Assembly (NCBI RefSeq): GCF_019711375.1 | Contig: NZ_CP081295.1 | Coordinates: forward strand, 2,641,001 to 2,705,000 | Direction of reading: 5' to 3' | Source: Qipengyuania aurantiaca | Lineage (GTDB): Bacteria > Pseudomonadota > Alphaproteobacteria > Sphingomonadales > Sphingomonadaceae | Length of the DNA stretch: 64,000 nt | Part shown: positions 45,553-54,837 of the stretch, in pieces | Layout: each line of letters starts with the position of its first letter | Position numbering within the stretch: the first letter of the stretch is position 1 | The notes under the pieces: model-generated | What the model saw: only the letters and a program-made list of their open reading frames with translations | Database searches by the model: none | Told to the model about the DNA's origin: nothing | Position numbers and translations under genes: made by a program

Positions 45553-46734
45553 CTAACACGATCTATCTGCACGGGCGATGAAAAATCCGTCCGTACCGTC
45601 GTGATACGGTGTCAAGCGGATGCCGTTCCCGCGCGGGCGACCGGCGGGCAGAGAAATACCCTGCGGGGAGAAGGTGTTAACCCTCTCCAAGAACGCTTCA
45701 AACTGCCCTGCCCCTTCCTCGTCGAGCAGCGAGCATGTGACATAGATGATACGCCCGCCCGGTTTCACGAGGCGCGTCGCGAGATCCAGAAGCTCCGATT
45801 GCAGCGCCGTGAGCCGCGCCAGTTCTGCCTCGTCGAGCCGCCAGCGCGCCTCGGGATTGCGGCGCCATGTGCCCGTGCCGGAGCAGGGGGCATCGATCAT
45901 GACGGCGTCGGCCTGGCCTTCCAGATCGGCCAGCGCTTCGAACTCGCGCTTGGGATCGAGGAGACGGGTCTCGATGATGGTGGCTCCGGCCCGTTCCGCG
46001 CGCGGCGCAAGGCGCGACAGGCGGCCGCGGTCTGTGTCCGAAGCGATCAACCGGCCGAGATTGTCCATTGCCGCTGCCAGCGCGAGCGTCTTGCCCCCGC
46101 CGCCGGCGCACAGATCGATCACCGTCTCGCCCGGTTTGGCATCGACCGCGAGGCAGGCGAGCTGCGAGCCCGTGTCCTGAACCTCGAACGCGCCCTCGCG
46201 CCATTCGGCCCATTGCTCGACCTGCGTGCCGGGTTCGAGGCGAAGGCCATGCGGCGCGTCGGTGTTGGCGGTCTCCACCGGCAGCGCCAGTGTAGCGCGA
46301 TCGGCCTTGAGCGTGTTCACGCGCAGGTCCAGCGGCGCGCGACCGAGAAGTGCCTCGGCTTCCGCACCCTCGATGTCCGACTGGGAGAGGCGCTGGGCGA
46401 GCCACGCGGGCGCCACGCCGCCTTCCGCCGCCGCCTCCCCGGCACCGATCGGCGCAGGGCCGTAATTCGAGCCATCGAACAGCGGCGCAAGGCTGGCGTC
46501 GCTTTCGGCGAAGCGCAGCATGGCCGCGCGGCCACTGTCCGGCACCGGACCGCAGGCGCGGATGGCGGAATAGACCAGCTCGCGGATGGCGCGGCGGTCT
46601 TTCGATCCAGCAAAGCGGTTGTTGCGAAACCACTCGGCGAGGATACGGTCGGCGGGCGCACCCTTGCTGCGCGCAGCCTCGATGATCGCGTCGAGCAGTT
46701 CGATGGAGGTCTGGACGCGGGCGGCGGGTGTCAT
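45553..46734 (-). CDS. RsmB-type rRNA cytosine-C5-methyltransferase
   Basis: 393 aa. An N-terminal NusB-like helical region (RAIRELVYSAIRACG) precedes a methyltransferase core. Motif I is VIDLCAGGGGKTLALAA, motif IV is MIDAPCSGTGTWRRNPEARW and motif VI is IYVTCSLLDEEG, with the catalytic cysteines in the last two. E. coli RsmB makes m5C967 of 16S rRNA; the target here is inferred from family. It ends 58 bp before the TPR start and starts 15 bp after the guaB stop, so guaB, this gene and the TPR gene could form one transcript. Confidence 0.88.
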   Translation of the reverse strand: MTPAARVQTSIELLDAIIEAARSKGAPADRILAEWFRNNRFAGSKDRRAIRELVYSAIRACGPVPDSGRAAMLRFAESDASLAPLFDGSNYGPAPIGAGEAAAEGGVAPAWLAQRLSQSDIEGAEAEALLGRAPLDLRVNTLKADRATLALPVETANTDAPHGLRLEPGTQVEQWAEWREGAFEVQDTGSQLACLAVDAKPGETVIDLCAGGGGKTLALAAAMDNLGRLIASDTDRGRLSRLAPRAERAGATIIETRLLDPKREFEALADLEGQADAVMIDAPCSGTGTWRRNPEARWRLDEAELARLTALQSELLDLATRLVKPGGRIIYVTCSLLDEEGAGQFEAFLERVNTFSPQGISLPAGRPRGNGIRLTPYHDGTDGFFIARADRSC

Positions 46735-46749
46735 CGCTCCCCTCCCCGA

Positions 46750-48276
<1,527 letters not shown>

Positions 48277-48295
48277 CTAGTGTATAACCCGCTCA

Positions 48296-48328
48296 CGTCA
48301 CCCCGGGCTTGACCCGGGGTCCCGCTTC
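48296..48328 (+). repeat. 33-bp palindromic repeat, left copy
   Basis: It begins CGTCACCCCGGGCTTGAC and ends CCCGCTTC. Internally it folds as an 8-bp stem (ACCCCGGG with CCCGGGGT) and CTTGA loop. It is the exact reverse complement of 48648-48680, so the two face each other across the GIY-YIG gene. It resembles a REP-type intergenic repeat. Confidence 0.95.
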
Positions 48329-48343
48329 CTTCTTCTACGAGCA

Positions 48344-48643
48344 ATGGAAGAAGGGAAGCTCTGCGGCTGGGTTTACATCATGGCTAACCGGTATCGAGGC
48401 ACGATGTACGTCGGCGTTACGGCACATCTGCCTCTTCGTATCCAACAGCATCGCGACGGCAAGGGTTCCGATTTCTGCGCGAAATACGGATTGACCAAGC
48501 TTGTGTGGGCGGAATTCGCCAAAGATATCGAAGCGTGCATCGCGCAGGAAAAGCGCATCAAGCGCTGGAAGCGGGAATGGAAGTTCGAGCTGATTGAGCG
48601 TGCCAATCCTGACTGGGATGATCTGTTCGATACCTTGGTCTGA
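48344..48643 (+). CDS. GIY-YIG nuclease-domain protein flanked by inverted repeats
   Basis: 99 aa, one small GIY-YIG domain of the YhbQ/UvrC-like size. The GIY motif is VYI (10-12), the YIG motif is MYVGV (21-25), with the catalytic arginine R32, H36 and glutamate E69 in AQEKRIKRWK. All key residues are present, so it can be active. A positively charged helix (KRWKREWKFELIERANPDW) may bind DNA. A perfect 33-bp inverted repeat lies 15 bp before its start and 4 bp after its stop. Its role with the repeats is inference. It sits between the guaB 5' end and the 3' end of the 3-hydroxybutyrate dehydrogenase gene. Confidence 0.88.
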   Translation: MEEGKLCGWVYIMANRYRGTMYVGVTAHLPLRIQQHRDGKGSDFCAKYGLTKLVWAEFAKDIEACIAQEKRIKRWKREWKFELIERANPDWDDLFDTLV

Positions 48644-48647
48644 AAGA

Positions 48648-48680
48648 GAAGCGGGACCCCGGGTCAAGCCCGGGGTGACG
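48648..48680 (-). repeat. 33-bp palindromic repeat, right copy (inverted)
   Basis: It is an exact reverse complement of the left copy at 48296-48328, with no mismatch over 33 bp. Bases directly outside differ, so the identity ends sharply at both edges. It starts 4 bp after the GIY-YIG stop codon and could also act as transcription terminator stem. Confidence 0.95.
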
Positions 48681-48697
48681 GCAGTTCCGTAACCCAT

Positions 48698-48727
48698 GTC
48701 ACCCCGGCCCCCGAGCCGGGGTCCCGC
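48698..48727 (+). repeat. Related third palindrome
   Basis: It begins GTCACCCCGGCC and ends GGGGTCCCGCG. It shares the outer GTCACCCCGG and GGGGTCCCGC of the left copy, but the middle differs (stem ACCCCGGC with GCCGGGGT, loop CCCCGA). It lies 17 bp from the right copy in the opposite orientation, so the two form a head-to-head pair, as in BIME-type REP clusters. Confidence 0.85.
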
Positions 48728-48732
48728 GCCTA

Positions 48733-49488
48733 CTACTCCGCAGTCCACCCGCCATCGACGCTCCAGTTCGCACCGTTCACATTCTGCGCTTCGTCGCGGC
48801 AGAGGAATACGGTGAGGGCGGCGATTTCCTCGGGCTGGACGAATTTCTTGGTCGCCTGTTTCACCAGCAGCACGTCGTTGATGACTTCCTCGCGGCTCAT
48901 TCCGCGGGCCTTCATCGTGTCGGGGATCTGGTTCTCCACCAGCGGGGTCCAGACGTAGCCGGGGCTGATGCAATTGGCGGTGATGCCGTCGGCGGCCAGT
49001 TCGAGCGCGATGGTCTTGGTAAAACCGTCGAGGCCGTGCTTGGCCGAATTATAGGCGCTCTTGAAGGGCGAGGCGACCTTTGAGTGGGCGCTGGCGGTGT
49101 TGATGATGCGGCCCCAGCCTTTCTCCTTCATCCCCGGCACGGCGAGGCGCGTGGTGTGGAAGGCGGCGGTGAGGTTGAGCGCGATGATCGTGTCCCACTT
49201 GGCCACGGGAAATTCCTCGACGGGCGCGACGTGCTGCATGCCCGCGTTGTTGACGAGGATGTCGATCCCGCCGGCTTGCTCCATCATCTCCTCGATCTGG
49301 GCCACCTCGGTAAGATCCGCGCCCGAATGGGTTGCGCCCAGTTCCTCGCACAGCTGCGCGATTTCCGCCTCGTCGCCGAAGCCGTTGAGAACGACGCTTG
49401 CACCCTCCTTTGCCAGCGCGCGGGCGATGGCGAGGCCGATGCCGCTGGTCGATCCGGTGACAAGCGCGCGCTTACCTTCGAGAAACAT
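48733..49488 (-). CDS. 3-hydroxybutyrate dehydrogenase (SDR)
   Basis: 251 aa. NAD loop TGSTSGIG near residue 11, NNAG near 85, catalytic Ser in NTASAHSKVASPFKSAYNSAKHG with Tyr and Lys. The motif GYVWTPLVENQIPDTMKARGMS matches bacterial 3-hydroxybutyrate dehydrogenases, which interconvert 3-hydroxybutyrate and acetoacetate, linked to PHB turnover. No phaC or phaZ lies in the window. It is convergent with the GIY-YIG element. Confidence 0.9.
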   Translation of the reverse strand: MFLEGKRALVTGSTSGIGLAIARALAKEGASVVLNGFGDEAEIAQLCEELGATHSGADLTEVAQIEEMMEQAGGIDILVNNAGMQHVAPVEEFPVAKWDTIIALNLTAAFHTTRLAVPGMKEKGWGRIINTASAHSKVASPFKSAYNSAKHGLDGFTKTIALELAADGITANCISPGYVWTPLVENQIPDTMKARGMSREEVINDVLLVKQATKKFVQPEEIAALTVFLCRDEAQNVNGANWSVDGGWTAE

Positions 49489-49577
49489 TTGGCTCTCCGA
49501 GCGTTAGGGGAACAATCACATACGGCCATCGCGCACGGGGAGCGTGCTGTAAAGCGGCCAAACGCAAGGGGAGTAGA

Positions 49578-50429
49578 ATGCGGCTCAATCCGTTCAACAC
49601 CGGCAATATCCAGGTCAAGGGCAGCAGCGGCGGAGGAGTCGGCAAGGCGGGCGGCCTTGGCTGCGGCACGATCATCATCGCCGCACTCGGCTATTTCGTC
49701 TTCGGCCTCGACCCGTTCCAGACCGCGGCCACGGTGGAGAGCGTGCAACAGGGCTCGCAAAGCTCCGGCGGCACCGAAATGAGCGAGCAGGAAGCTTGCA
49801 CCGCGAACGAATATTCGCGCGAGGCCTGCGACGGGCTCCAGTCGCTCAACCAGACCTGGGCGCGCGTCTTCCAGGAGCAGGGGCTCGGCGATCGGTTCCA
49901 GCAGCCGACCCTACACCTCTACAGCGGCGGCGTGCGCACGGCCTGCGGCAACGGCAGCGCGAACATGGGACCGTTCTACTGCCCCAGCGACCAGACGATC
50001 TACATCGACACCAGCTTTTACGACCAGCTCGCCCGCATGGCCGGCGGTGGCGGCGATTTTGCGCGTTACTATGTCCTCGCGCATGAGTACGGCCATCACA
50101 TCCAGACGATCACCGGTATCTCCGGCCAGATCCGCAGCCAGCAGCAACGCGTGAGCCGCGGGCAGGCGAACCAGCTCAATGTCCGCATGGAATTGCAAGC
50201 CGATTGCTACGCCGGTGTCTGGGCGGGCAAGAACCGCAATCTGATCGAGCCGGGCGATATCGAAGAAGGCATGCGCGCCGCCTCGGCCATTGGCGACGAC
50301 AAGCTGACCGGCGGCCGAGTTTCTTCGGAAAACTTCACCCACGGCACCAGCGCCCAGCGCAGCGAGGCGCTTCGCACGGGTCTTCGCGGTGACGATAGCG
50401 CCTGCGACGCGTACACTATCGTTAGCTAA
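49578..50429 (+). CDS. Neutral zinc metallopeptidase, YpfJ family
   Basis: 283 aa. The zinc motif HEYGHH occurs in YYVLAHEYGHHIQTITGIS near residue 170, and the third ligand glutamate in MELQADCYAGVWAG. An N-terminal hydrophobic helix (LGCGTIIIAALGYFVFGL, residues 32-49) anchors it or exports it. The rest is serine- and glycine-rich linker, then peptidase domain. The family is widespread, but its substrates are unknown. It converges on creD with a strong hairpin between. Confidence 0.88.
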   Translation: MRLNPFNTGNIQVKGSSGGGVGKAGGLGCGTIIIAALGYFVFGLDPFQTAATVESVQQGSQSSGGTEMSEQEACTANEYSREACDGLQSLNQTWARVFQEQGLGDRFQQPTLHLYSGGVRTACGNGSANMGPFYCPSDQTIYIDTSFYDQLARMAGGGGDFARYYVLAHEYGHHIQTITGISGQIRSQQQRVSRGQANQLNVRMELQADCYAGVWAGKNRNLIEPGDIEEGMRAASAIGDDKLTGGRVSSENFTHGTSAQRSEALRTGLRGDDSACDAYTIVS

Positions 50430-50445
50430 GGTCTCTGGCTCCCAC

Positions 50446-50482
50446 GAAAAAGGGGCGCGAACCAACTCCGGTCCGCGCCCCT
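50446..50482. terminator. Bidirectional rho-independent terminator, zincin / creD
   Basis: A stem of AGGGGCGCG (50451-50459) with CGCGCCCCT (50474-50482), plus a short inner ACC/GGT pair, forms a strong hairpin. On the minus strand it is followed by TTTTT (50446-50450 complement), the classic terminator for creD. On the plus strand the stem is followed by CTTGCTT, a weaker tail, which may end the metallopeptidase message. Confidence 0.85.
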
Positions 50483-50502
50483 CTTGCTTAAGACTTCCGC
50501 AC

Positions 50503-51885
50503 TTACTCGTAGTCCTCGTCACCTCCGACGGCTGACCAGTCGACATTGCGGGTCGCATACATCACGCCCGCCAGTGCGGCGAACATCAGCAGCGATCCGA
50601 CGATCAGCGCCGCCGCTTCGAGGCTGAGCAGCACATACAAAACGCCATAGAGCGCAACGAGCATGGCGCCGACGAAAGACGCCCTGCGCCACCCGCCAAG
50701 AACAGCCGCGCTGTAAGCGGTCAGCAACGAGATGATCGCGGCGCTGGCAATGACATAGGCCAACGCAAAGCCGGTCCATTCCGCAAACGCCAGGAGCAGC
50801 ACGAAGAACAGCACCAGACCGGCTCCGGTGAGCAGATACTCCGCCGCCGCCACACGCGCGCCGCCGACCACATCGAAGAGGAAAAAGGCGACGAAGGTGA
50901 AGCCGATGAAGAGGAATCCGTACTTCACGCTGCGATCGACCTGGGCGTAGATATCCGCCGGCTCGATGAGGCTGATAACCGCCGTACGCGCCTCGCCCGC
51001 TTCGCTGGATCGCTCGTCGACCATCGCTTCATAGGCTCGCCCCTCGAAGTCGGACGGTTGGGTGAGATCCTGGCTCATGACCATCGGCTGGCCGAGAGCG
51101 AGATTGCCGACGGACCACTTCGCGGTGAAGCCGTCATCGCCGATATCGCTCGTATCGGGCAGGAAGCTTCCGCTGAATCCCGGGTGCTTCCATGGCGAGG
51201 TAACCGTCAGGTCGGTCTGTCCTCCGCGCGGGATCAGGGTCAGCTTGCGGCTCCCGCGGATGGCGTAGCTGTAGTCGATGGCGAGCGCCTCGCCCTCGCT
51301 CCAGTCGATTTCGCCGTGGAAGCCGGAACCGCCGCTGGCGCGTACGCCCTCGCCCGGTTCGAGGTCGAGCGGTGCGCCATCGACACGCACGTCGGCTGCG
51401 GCCCTCAATCCCCTGGGGTCCGAAGTCCCGAAGCGGACCTGCGTTTCGTCGAGCAGCAGGCGATCGGGGTTGATGCCGAAACGCGCAAGATCGTCCGGCA
51501 TCACGAAGCGCGCCCTGCCCTCCACCTGAGCCAAGTAAAGGACGGTTTCGTATTGCGCCTTTTTCTTACGCTCGGGTTCGAGCGCGGTATCCACCGTGTG
51601 TTCGGCAGGCGAAAGATAGAACTCTCCGCGCTCGGTCGACGTGCGCCGGGTGACCTTGCCATCCACCGTTTCGCTGATCGTCTTGTCCACCTCATACGGA
51701 ACGACGAGCACCGGGCCGGAGAGGATCTGGGGGCCGCCCGACCCGGCGGTGATCGTGTCCTGCGCAATCCGCGCCTGATGCTGCCGGTCGGAGACCAGAC
51801 CGTAGATCAGCAAGAGGGGTATCACCAGCAGGAGGCCGACAAAGCCGGCCAAAAACAGTTTGAAACCGGCAGATCTCTTTCGCAT
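50503..51885 (-). CDS. creD: Inner membrane protein CreD-like
   Basis: 460 aa. An N-terminal membrane helix (FKLFLAGFVGLLLVIPLLLIYGLV) precedes a large periplasmic beta domain, and five hydrophobic helices end the protein. The signature RSVKYGFLFIGFTFVAFFLFDVV is that of CreD, a membrane protein tied to CreBC signalling and beta-lactam response in Gammaproteobacteria. I chose the ATG at 51885 (codon 6 of the frame), since AGGAG precedes it. It follows blaR1-like but is separated by a terminator. No creBC is present. Confidence 0.88.
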   Translation of the reverse strand: MRKRSAGFKLFLAGFVGLLLVIPLLLIYGLVSDRQHQARIAQDTITAGSGGPQILSGPVLVVPYEVDKTISETVDGKVTRRTSTERGEFYLSPAEHTVDTALEPERKKKAQYETVLYLAQVEGRARFVMPDDLARFGINPDRLLLDETQVRFGTSDPRGLRAAADVRVDGAPLDLEPGEGVRASGGSGFHGEIDWSEGEALAIDYSYAIRGSRKLTLIPRGGQTDLTVTSPWKHPGFSGSFLPDTSDIGDDGFTAKWSVGNLALGQPMVMSQDLTQPSDFEGRAYEAMVDERSSEAGEARTAVISLIEPADIYAQVDRSVKYGFLFIGFTFVAFFLFDVVGGARVAAAEYLLTGAGLVLFFVLLLAFAEWTGFALAYVIASAAIISLLTAYSAAVLGGWRRASFVGAMLVALYGVLYVLLSLEAAALIVGSLLMFAALAGVMYATRNVDWSAVGGDEDYE

Positions 51886-51960
51886 TCTCATTCTCCTCAC
51901 AGCTGCGATAAAGCGTTCTCTGTGAGCGACGAGTTGAATTCCAGCTTAACTTTTGGACTC

Positions 51961-51997
51961 AAAAAGGCGGCCAGCGTCGAAAAGAAGCCGGCCGCCT
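51961..51997 (-). terminator. Rho-independent terminator after blaR1-like gene
   Basis: On the minus strand, downstream of the stop at 52013, the sequence AGGCGGCC (51997 to 51990) and GGCCGCCT (51972 to 51965) form an 8-bp GC stem with a short interrupted extension. A TTTTT run (51965-51961 complement) follows directly. It separates blaR1-like from creD. Confidence 0.88.
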
Positions 51998-52012
51998 AGA
52001 AACCGCGCCAAA

Positions 52013-53713
52013 TTATAGAGCGCGGCGAAGCTCCGCGATCTCACGATCGAGTTCGCGCACGATCTCTTCGCGGATCGCCGCGTCGATCGCGCCGTCGGAA
52101 CTGATCGACAACCGGGTCGACTGAAGCGCCGAGATGGCGATACGAGTACCCGCGCTCTCGCAGACGTAAAGCTTCACCTTGCCGTCTGCCGTGTGTTTCG
52201 TGACGACAGGCTGTTCCGGTTCGACGCATTTCTCGATGACCTCGGGCACATGGGTCATGCTGGAGGCGACTGCGTGAGCGGTTGCGGTGCGGGTGACCTC
52301 GTCGGCGTGCGCGCGCGCCCAAGCTTCGCGTTCGGCCGCCCACTGCTTGCGACCCTCGGCCCATTGCTTGCGCCCTTCGGCCCACTGGATGCGACCGTCG
52401 GCCCAGGCACGGCGACCGTCGGCATAAGCGATGCGGCCTTCCGCCCACTCCCTGCGCCCCTCGGCATAGGAACGCGCATGCTCGCTATCGCTCCAGCCTT
52501 TCCATTCGCGATGGGCCTCTTCGCGCGCCAGTTCCATATCGCGGCGCGCTTCGGCCATATCTGCTTCGGCTTCGATCATGTCGAGCCGCTGCTCTTCAAG
52601 ATCGGCCATGGCTTCCATTTCCACCTCGGCCTCTTCCTGCCGGAGCTCATCCTGCTCCTGCTGGACATCGGCCTCGGTCCATTCCTCGACATCGGCAATG
52701 GCCATCTGGTGGTCGGAGGGAGCTGCCGTGGCGTAGCTGATTGATGCGGTGAGCGGCACTGCCAGGAAGACAGCGGCCAGTGATACGCGGCCGGCAGTGC
52801 GGCGGCGCGGCGAAAGTTCGGACATGGATAAATTCCTCAAACGATGGATTATCGACTTGTCCCCCAGAACCGGGCAGGCCATCGGCGCCGCCAGCGCAGG
52901 GCGCGGCGTGAGCGACGGACGGCGTGCGAAATCGGCAATGATGCCGGCATAGGCGGCGCGCTCTTCCTGCGGACGCGCGCTGACGACGCGCGCGTCGCAA
53001 AACGCCTCCTGATCGCGGCGCAGCGCGTGCCATCCCAGCCACCCGAGCGGGTTGAACCAGTGAATGGCAAACAGCGGCTGCACCGCCATGTTGACGAGCA
53101 GATCCCCGCCGCGATGGTGCGCGAGTTCATGCTCGATGGCGAGATCGCGGTGCTGGCGCTCGCGCGTGGCCATGAAGCCGTCGGGCAAGGCAATCACGCG
53201 ATCAAGCACGCCGAAGGCCATCGGACCGGAGATAGCGCGTGTTTCGATCAGGCGGATCGAGCCAATCTCGCCAACCGGGCGCGCATCCGAGAGGAGCTCG
53301 CTTCGCAGCTGGAAATAGAGATGGAAACGGCGGATCAGCATGATGGCCGCGCCGACCAGCCACAGGGCCACCAGCGGCATTAATATGTCGGACAGCTCCC
53401 ATCCGGGAGCGGTCGTCGGAACGGTGATCGAGGCGGCCTCAATCACCGGAGCGGCCAGAGGCTCTGCCGCAGGGACTGCCATATCGACCGGCGCGAGCGC
53501 AGCCTCGCTCGCCGGTGCCATCCAGTTCGGAAGCGTCACCGGCGGCAGCAACAAGCGCCCCAGCGGCAGGAACCACAGCGCATAGGCCGCGCCCGCCCCG
53601 AAAAACCGCGCCACCGGGCGCCGCAAGATCATGACCAGCGCGATCAGCGCGCCTGTCCAGAGCAGCGTGTCGAACAGGAACCCGTCCCACGCCTCGCGTA
53701 GCAAATCGGTCAT
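52013..53713 (-). CDS. BlaR1/MecR1-like M56 membrane metallopeptidase with W/Y heptad repeats
   Basis: 566 aa. Membrane helices lie near 15-60, 110-126, 210-225 and 308-330. The zinc motif HELAH (195-199) and the DQEAFCD segment (234-240) give an M56 peptidase domain. A classical BlaR1 has a C-terminal penicillin-binding domain with SxxK; I see none here. Instead come an acidic coiled coil (341-400), a run of 7-residue units with Trp or Tyr at each repeat (about 416-466), and a 100-residue tail with two cysteines (C496 and C518). So the sensor differs. The ATG overlaps the blaI stop as ATGA, so the pair is coupled. Confidence 0.87.
   Translation of the reverse strand: MTDLLREAWDGFLFDTLLWTGALIALVMILRRPVARFFGAGAAYALWFLPLGRLLLPPVTLPNWMAPASEAALAPVDMAVPAAEPLAAPVIEAASITVPTTAPGWELSDILMPLVALWLVGAAIMLIRRFHLYFQLRSELLSDARPVGEIGSIRLIETRAISGPMAFGVLDRVIALPDGFMATRERQHRDLAIEHELAHHRGGDLLVNMAVQPLFAIHWFNPLGWLGWHALRRDQEAFCDARVVSARPQEERAAYAGIIADFARRPSLTPRPALAAPMACPVLGDKSIIHRLRNLSMSELSPRRRTAGRVSLAAVFLAVPLTASISYATAAPSDHQMAIADVEEWTEADVQQEQDELRQEEAEVEMEAMADLEEQRLDMIEAEADMAEARRDMELAREEAHREWKGWSDSEHARSYAEGRREWAEGRIAYADGRRAWADGRIQWAEGRKQWAEGRKQWAAEREAWARAHADEVTRTATAHAVASSMTHVPEVIEKCVEPEQPVVTKHTADGKVKLYVCESAGTRIAISALQSTRLSISSDGAIDAAIREEIVRELDREIAELRRAL
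52316..52468 (-). repeat. Coding heptad repeat, W/Y-A-E/D-G-R
   Basis: Within the BlaR1-like gene, residues 416-466, seven units of seven residues start at Y416, W423, Y430, W437, W444, W451 and W458. Typical unit: WAEGRKQ. At DNA level the 21-bp periodicity is visible (gcccac or gcccat, each followed by a GGCC-type pattern), so recent slippage or tandem duplication is likely. Confidence 0.85.
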
Positions 53714-54099
53714 TTGCGCATCCCCTTCAACAGCGCCTCGATTTCCTCGAGGTCGTCGTCGCTCAAAGCCTCGCTCTCGGCCAGCTGCGCAAACAGGGGC
53801 GCAGCACGGCCGCCGAACAGCCGGTCGACCAGACGGCGGCTTTCACCCCCGACATAGTCCGACCGCTCGATCAGCGGGTGATACAGGAATTTGCGGCCAT
53901 CGGGCTCGGTCCCCACAGCACCCTTGGCAACGAGACGGCTGAGCAGAGTCTTTACGGTCGGGATAGACCAGTCGTTTGCGGAGCAGACGCGGTCACAGAC
54001 ATCGGCGGCCGCCAGTGGACTCTTGTCCCACAGCGCTTCCATTACAGCGTGCTCGGCTTCGCTGATGCGTTCCCCGATCGCCTGTTTGCGCTTCGCCAT
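53710..54099 (-). CDS. blaI: BlaI/MecI/CopY-family repressor
   Basis: 129 aa winged-helix repressor. The motif ISEAEHAVMEALWDKSPLAAADVC starts the DNA-binding domain, and VKTLLSRLVAKGAVGTEPDGRKFLYHPL is the recognition region. A C-terminal helical dimer domain follows. In the family, the paired M56 protease cuts the repressor after ligand sensing. I chose the ATG at 54099 since BlaI proteins begin there. It precedes the blaR1-like gene with a 4-bp overlap. A 21-bp dyad upstream may be its own operator. Confidence 0.93.
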   Translation of the reverse strand: MAKRKQAIGERISEAEHAVMEALWDKSPLAAADVCDRVCSANDWSIPTVKTLLSRLVAKGAVGTEPDGRKFLYHPLIERSDYVGGESRRLVDRLFGGRAAPLFAQLAESEALSDDDLEEIEALLKGMRK

Positions 54100-54154
54100 G
54101 TCCGACTCACTCCCGATAGACTTGATATTGCGCAGCCTCCTACCGGCCACGACT

Positions 54155-54175
54155 ACGAATGTAAACACTATTCGT
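54155..54175. promoter_or_regulatory. Candidate BlaI operator dyad
   Basis: An inverted repeat ACGAAT-9 bp-ATTCGT lies in the divergent gap between blaI and the ClpP-like gene, with a TGTA in the centre half. BlaI operators are dyads with TACA/TGTA cores, so the fit is partial. Its place 56 bp from blaI and 77 bp from the ClpP-like gene suits autoregulation. Function is inferred. Confidence 0.4.
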
Positions 54176-54251
54176 CGCGGTAGACTTTCAGGAACATCGA
54201 GCACTGCCGATCACTGGAGCTAGGCCAGCGACAAAAGGAAGCGCTCATTTC

Positions 54252-54812
54252 ATGGATAACGACGACCGCAACGCCGTTCTTACTGCACCGCAGATCCGGC
54301 TGGTCGGTAGCGTGGACGAGGCGATGTATGCCGAGTTCCGCAACCAGCTTGGCGCCTCGCCGACCGATGGGCCGTTGGTGATTGCTCTTACCACCCTGGG
54401 CGGCAATCCGGAAATTGCCCGCGCCATGGCCGACGACGTCCGGTTGCTTCGCGAAGCGGGACGCACGATTTATTTCCTCGGCAAAGCGGCCGTCTACTCG
54501 GCCGGTGCGACCTTCATGGCGGGGTTCCCGATTGCCTGCCGGTTTCTCACGCAAGACACCACCCTGCTGATCCACGAACGGCAGATCAGCAGGACCATCT
54601 CGCTTTCCGGCCCCTTGCGCAGCTGCACCAACCAGCTGAAGGCAGCGCTCAACGAAATCGAGCAGTCGATCGCGATCGAGGAGGCGGGGTTCCGCGCGCT
54701 GGCGGAGGGGTCAAAGGTCGATCTCGACGAAATACGCGAGAAGGCCCCCGACAACTGGTACCTCGGATGCGAGAAGGCAAAAGAACTCGGCCTCATCGCG
54801 GATGTCATCTGA
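54252..54812 (+). CDS. ClpP-like (crotonase-fold) serine protease
   Basis: 186 aa. The ClpP layout is visible: a candidate nucleophile S83 in VYSAGATFMAG, histidine H108 in LLIHERQ, and D167 in the PDNWYLGCEKAKELGLIADVI tail, which matches the end of ClpP. It diverges from housekeeping ClpP, and is shorter, with no long propeptide. It could be a small accessory ClpP or a paralogue with its own substrates. No ClpX or ClpA lies nearby. It is divergent from blaI across the candidate operator. Confidence 0.75.
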   Translation: MDNDDRNAVLTAPQIRLVGSVDEAMYAEFRNQLGASPTDGPLVIALTTLGGNPEIARAMADDVRLLREAGRTIYFLGKAAVYSAGATFMAGFPIACRFLTQDTTLLIHERQISRTISLSGPLRSCTNQLKAALNEIEQSIAIEEAGFRALAEGSKVDLDEIREKAPDNWYLGCEKAKELGLIADVI

Positions 54813-54837
54813 CGCGCGAATGGGTTAGGCTGGGTCC

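Noticed and set aside
52193..52744. Plus-strand frame with GPLLA repeats opposite the BlaR1-like heptads
   Set aside because: The repeats come from the complementary strand of the W/Y heptad unit. No start or ribosome site supports it.
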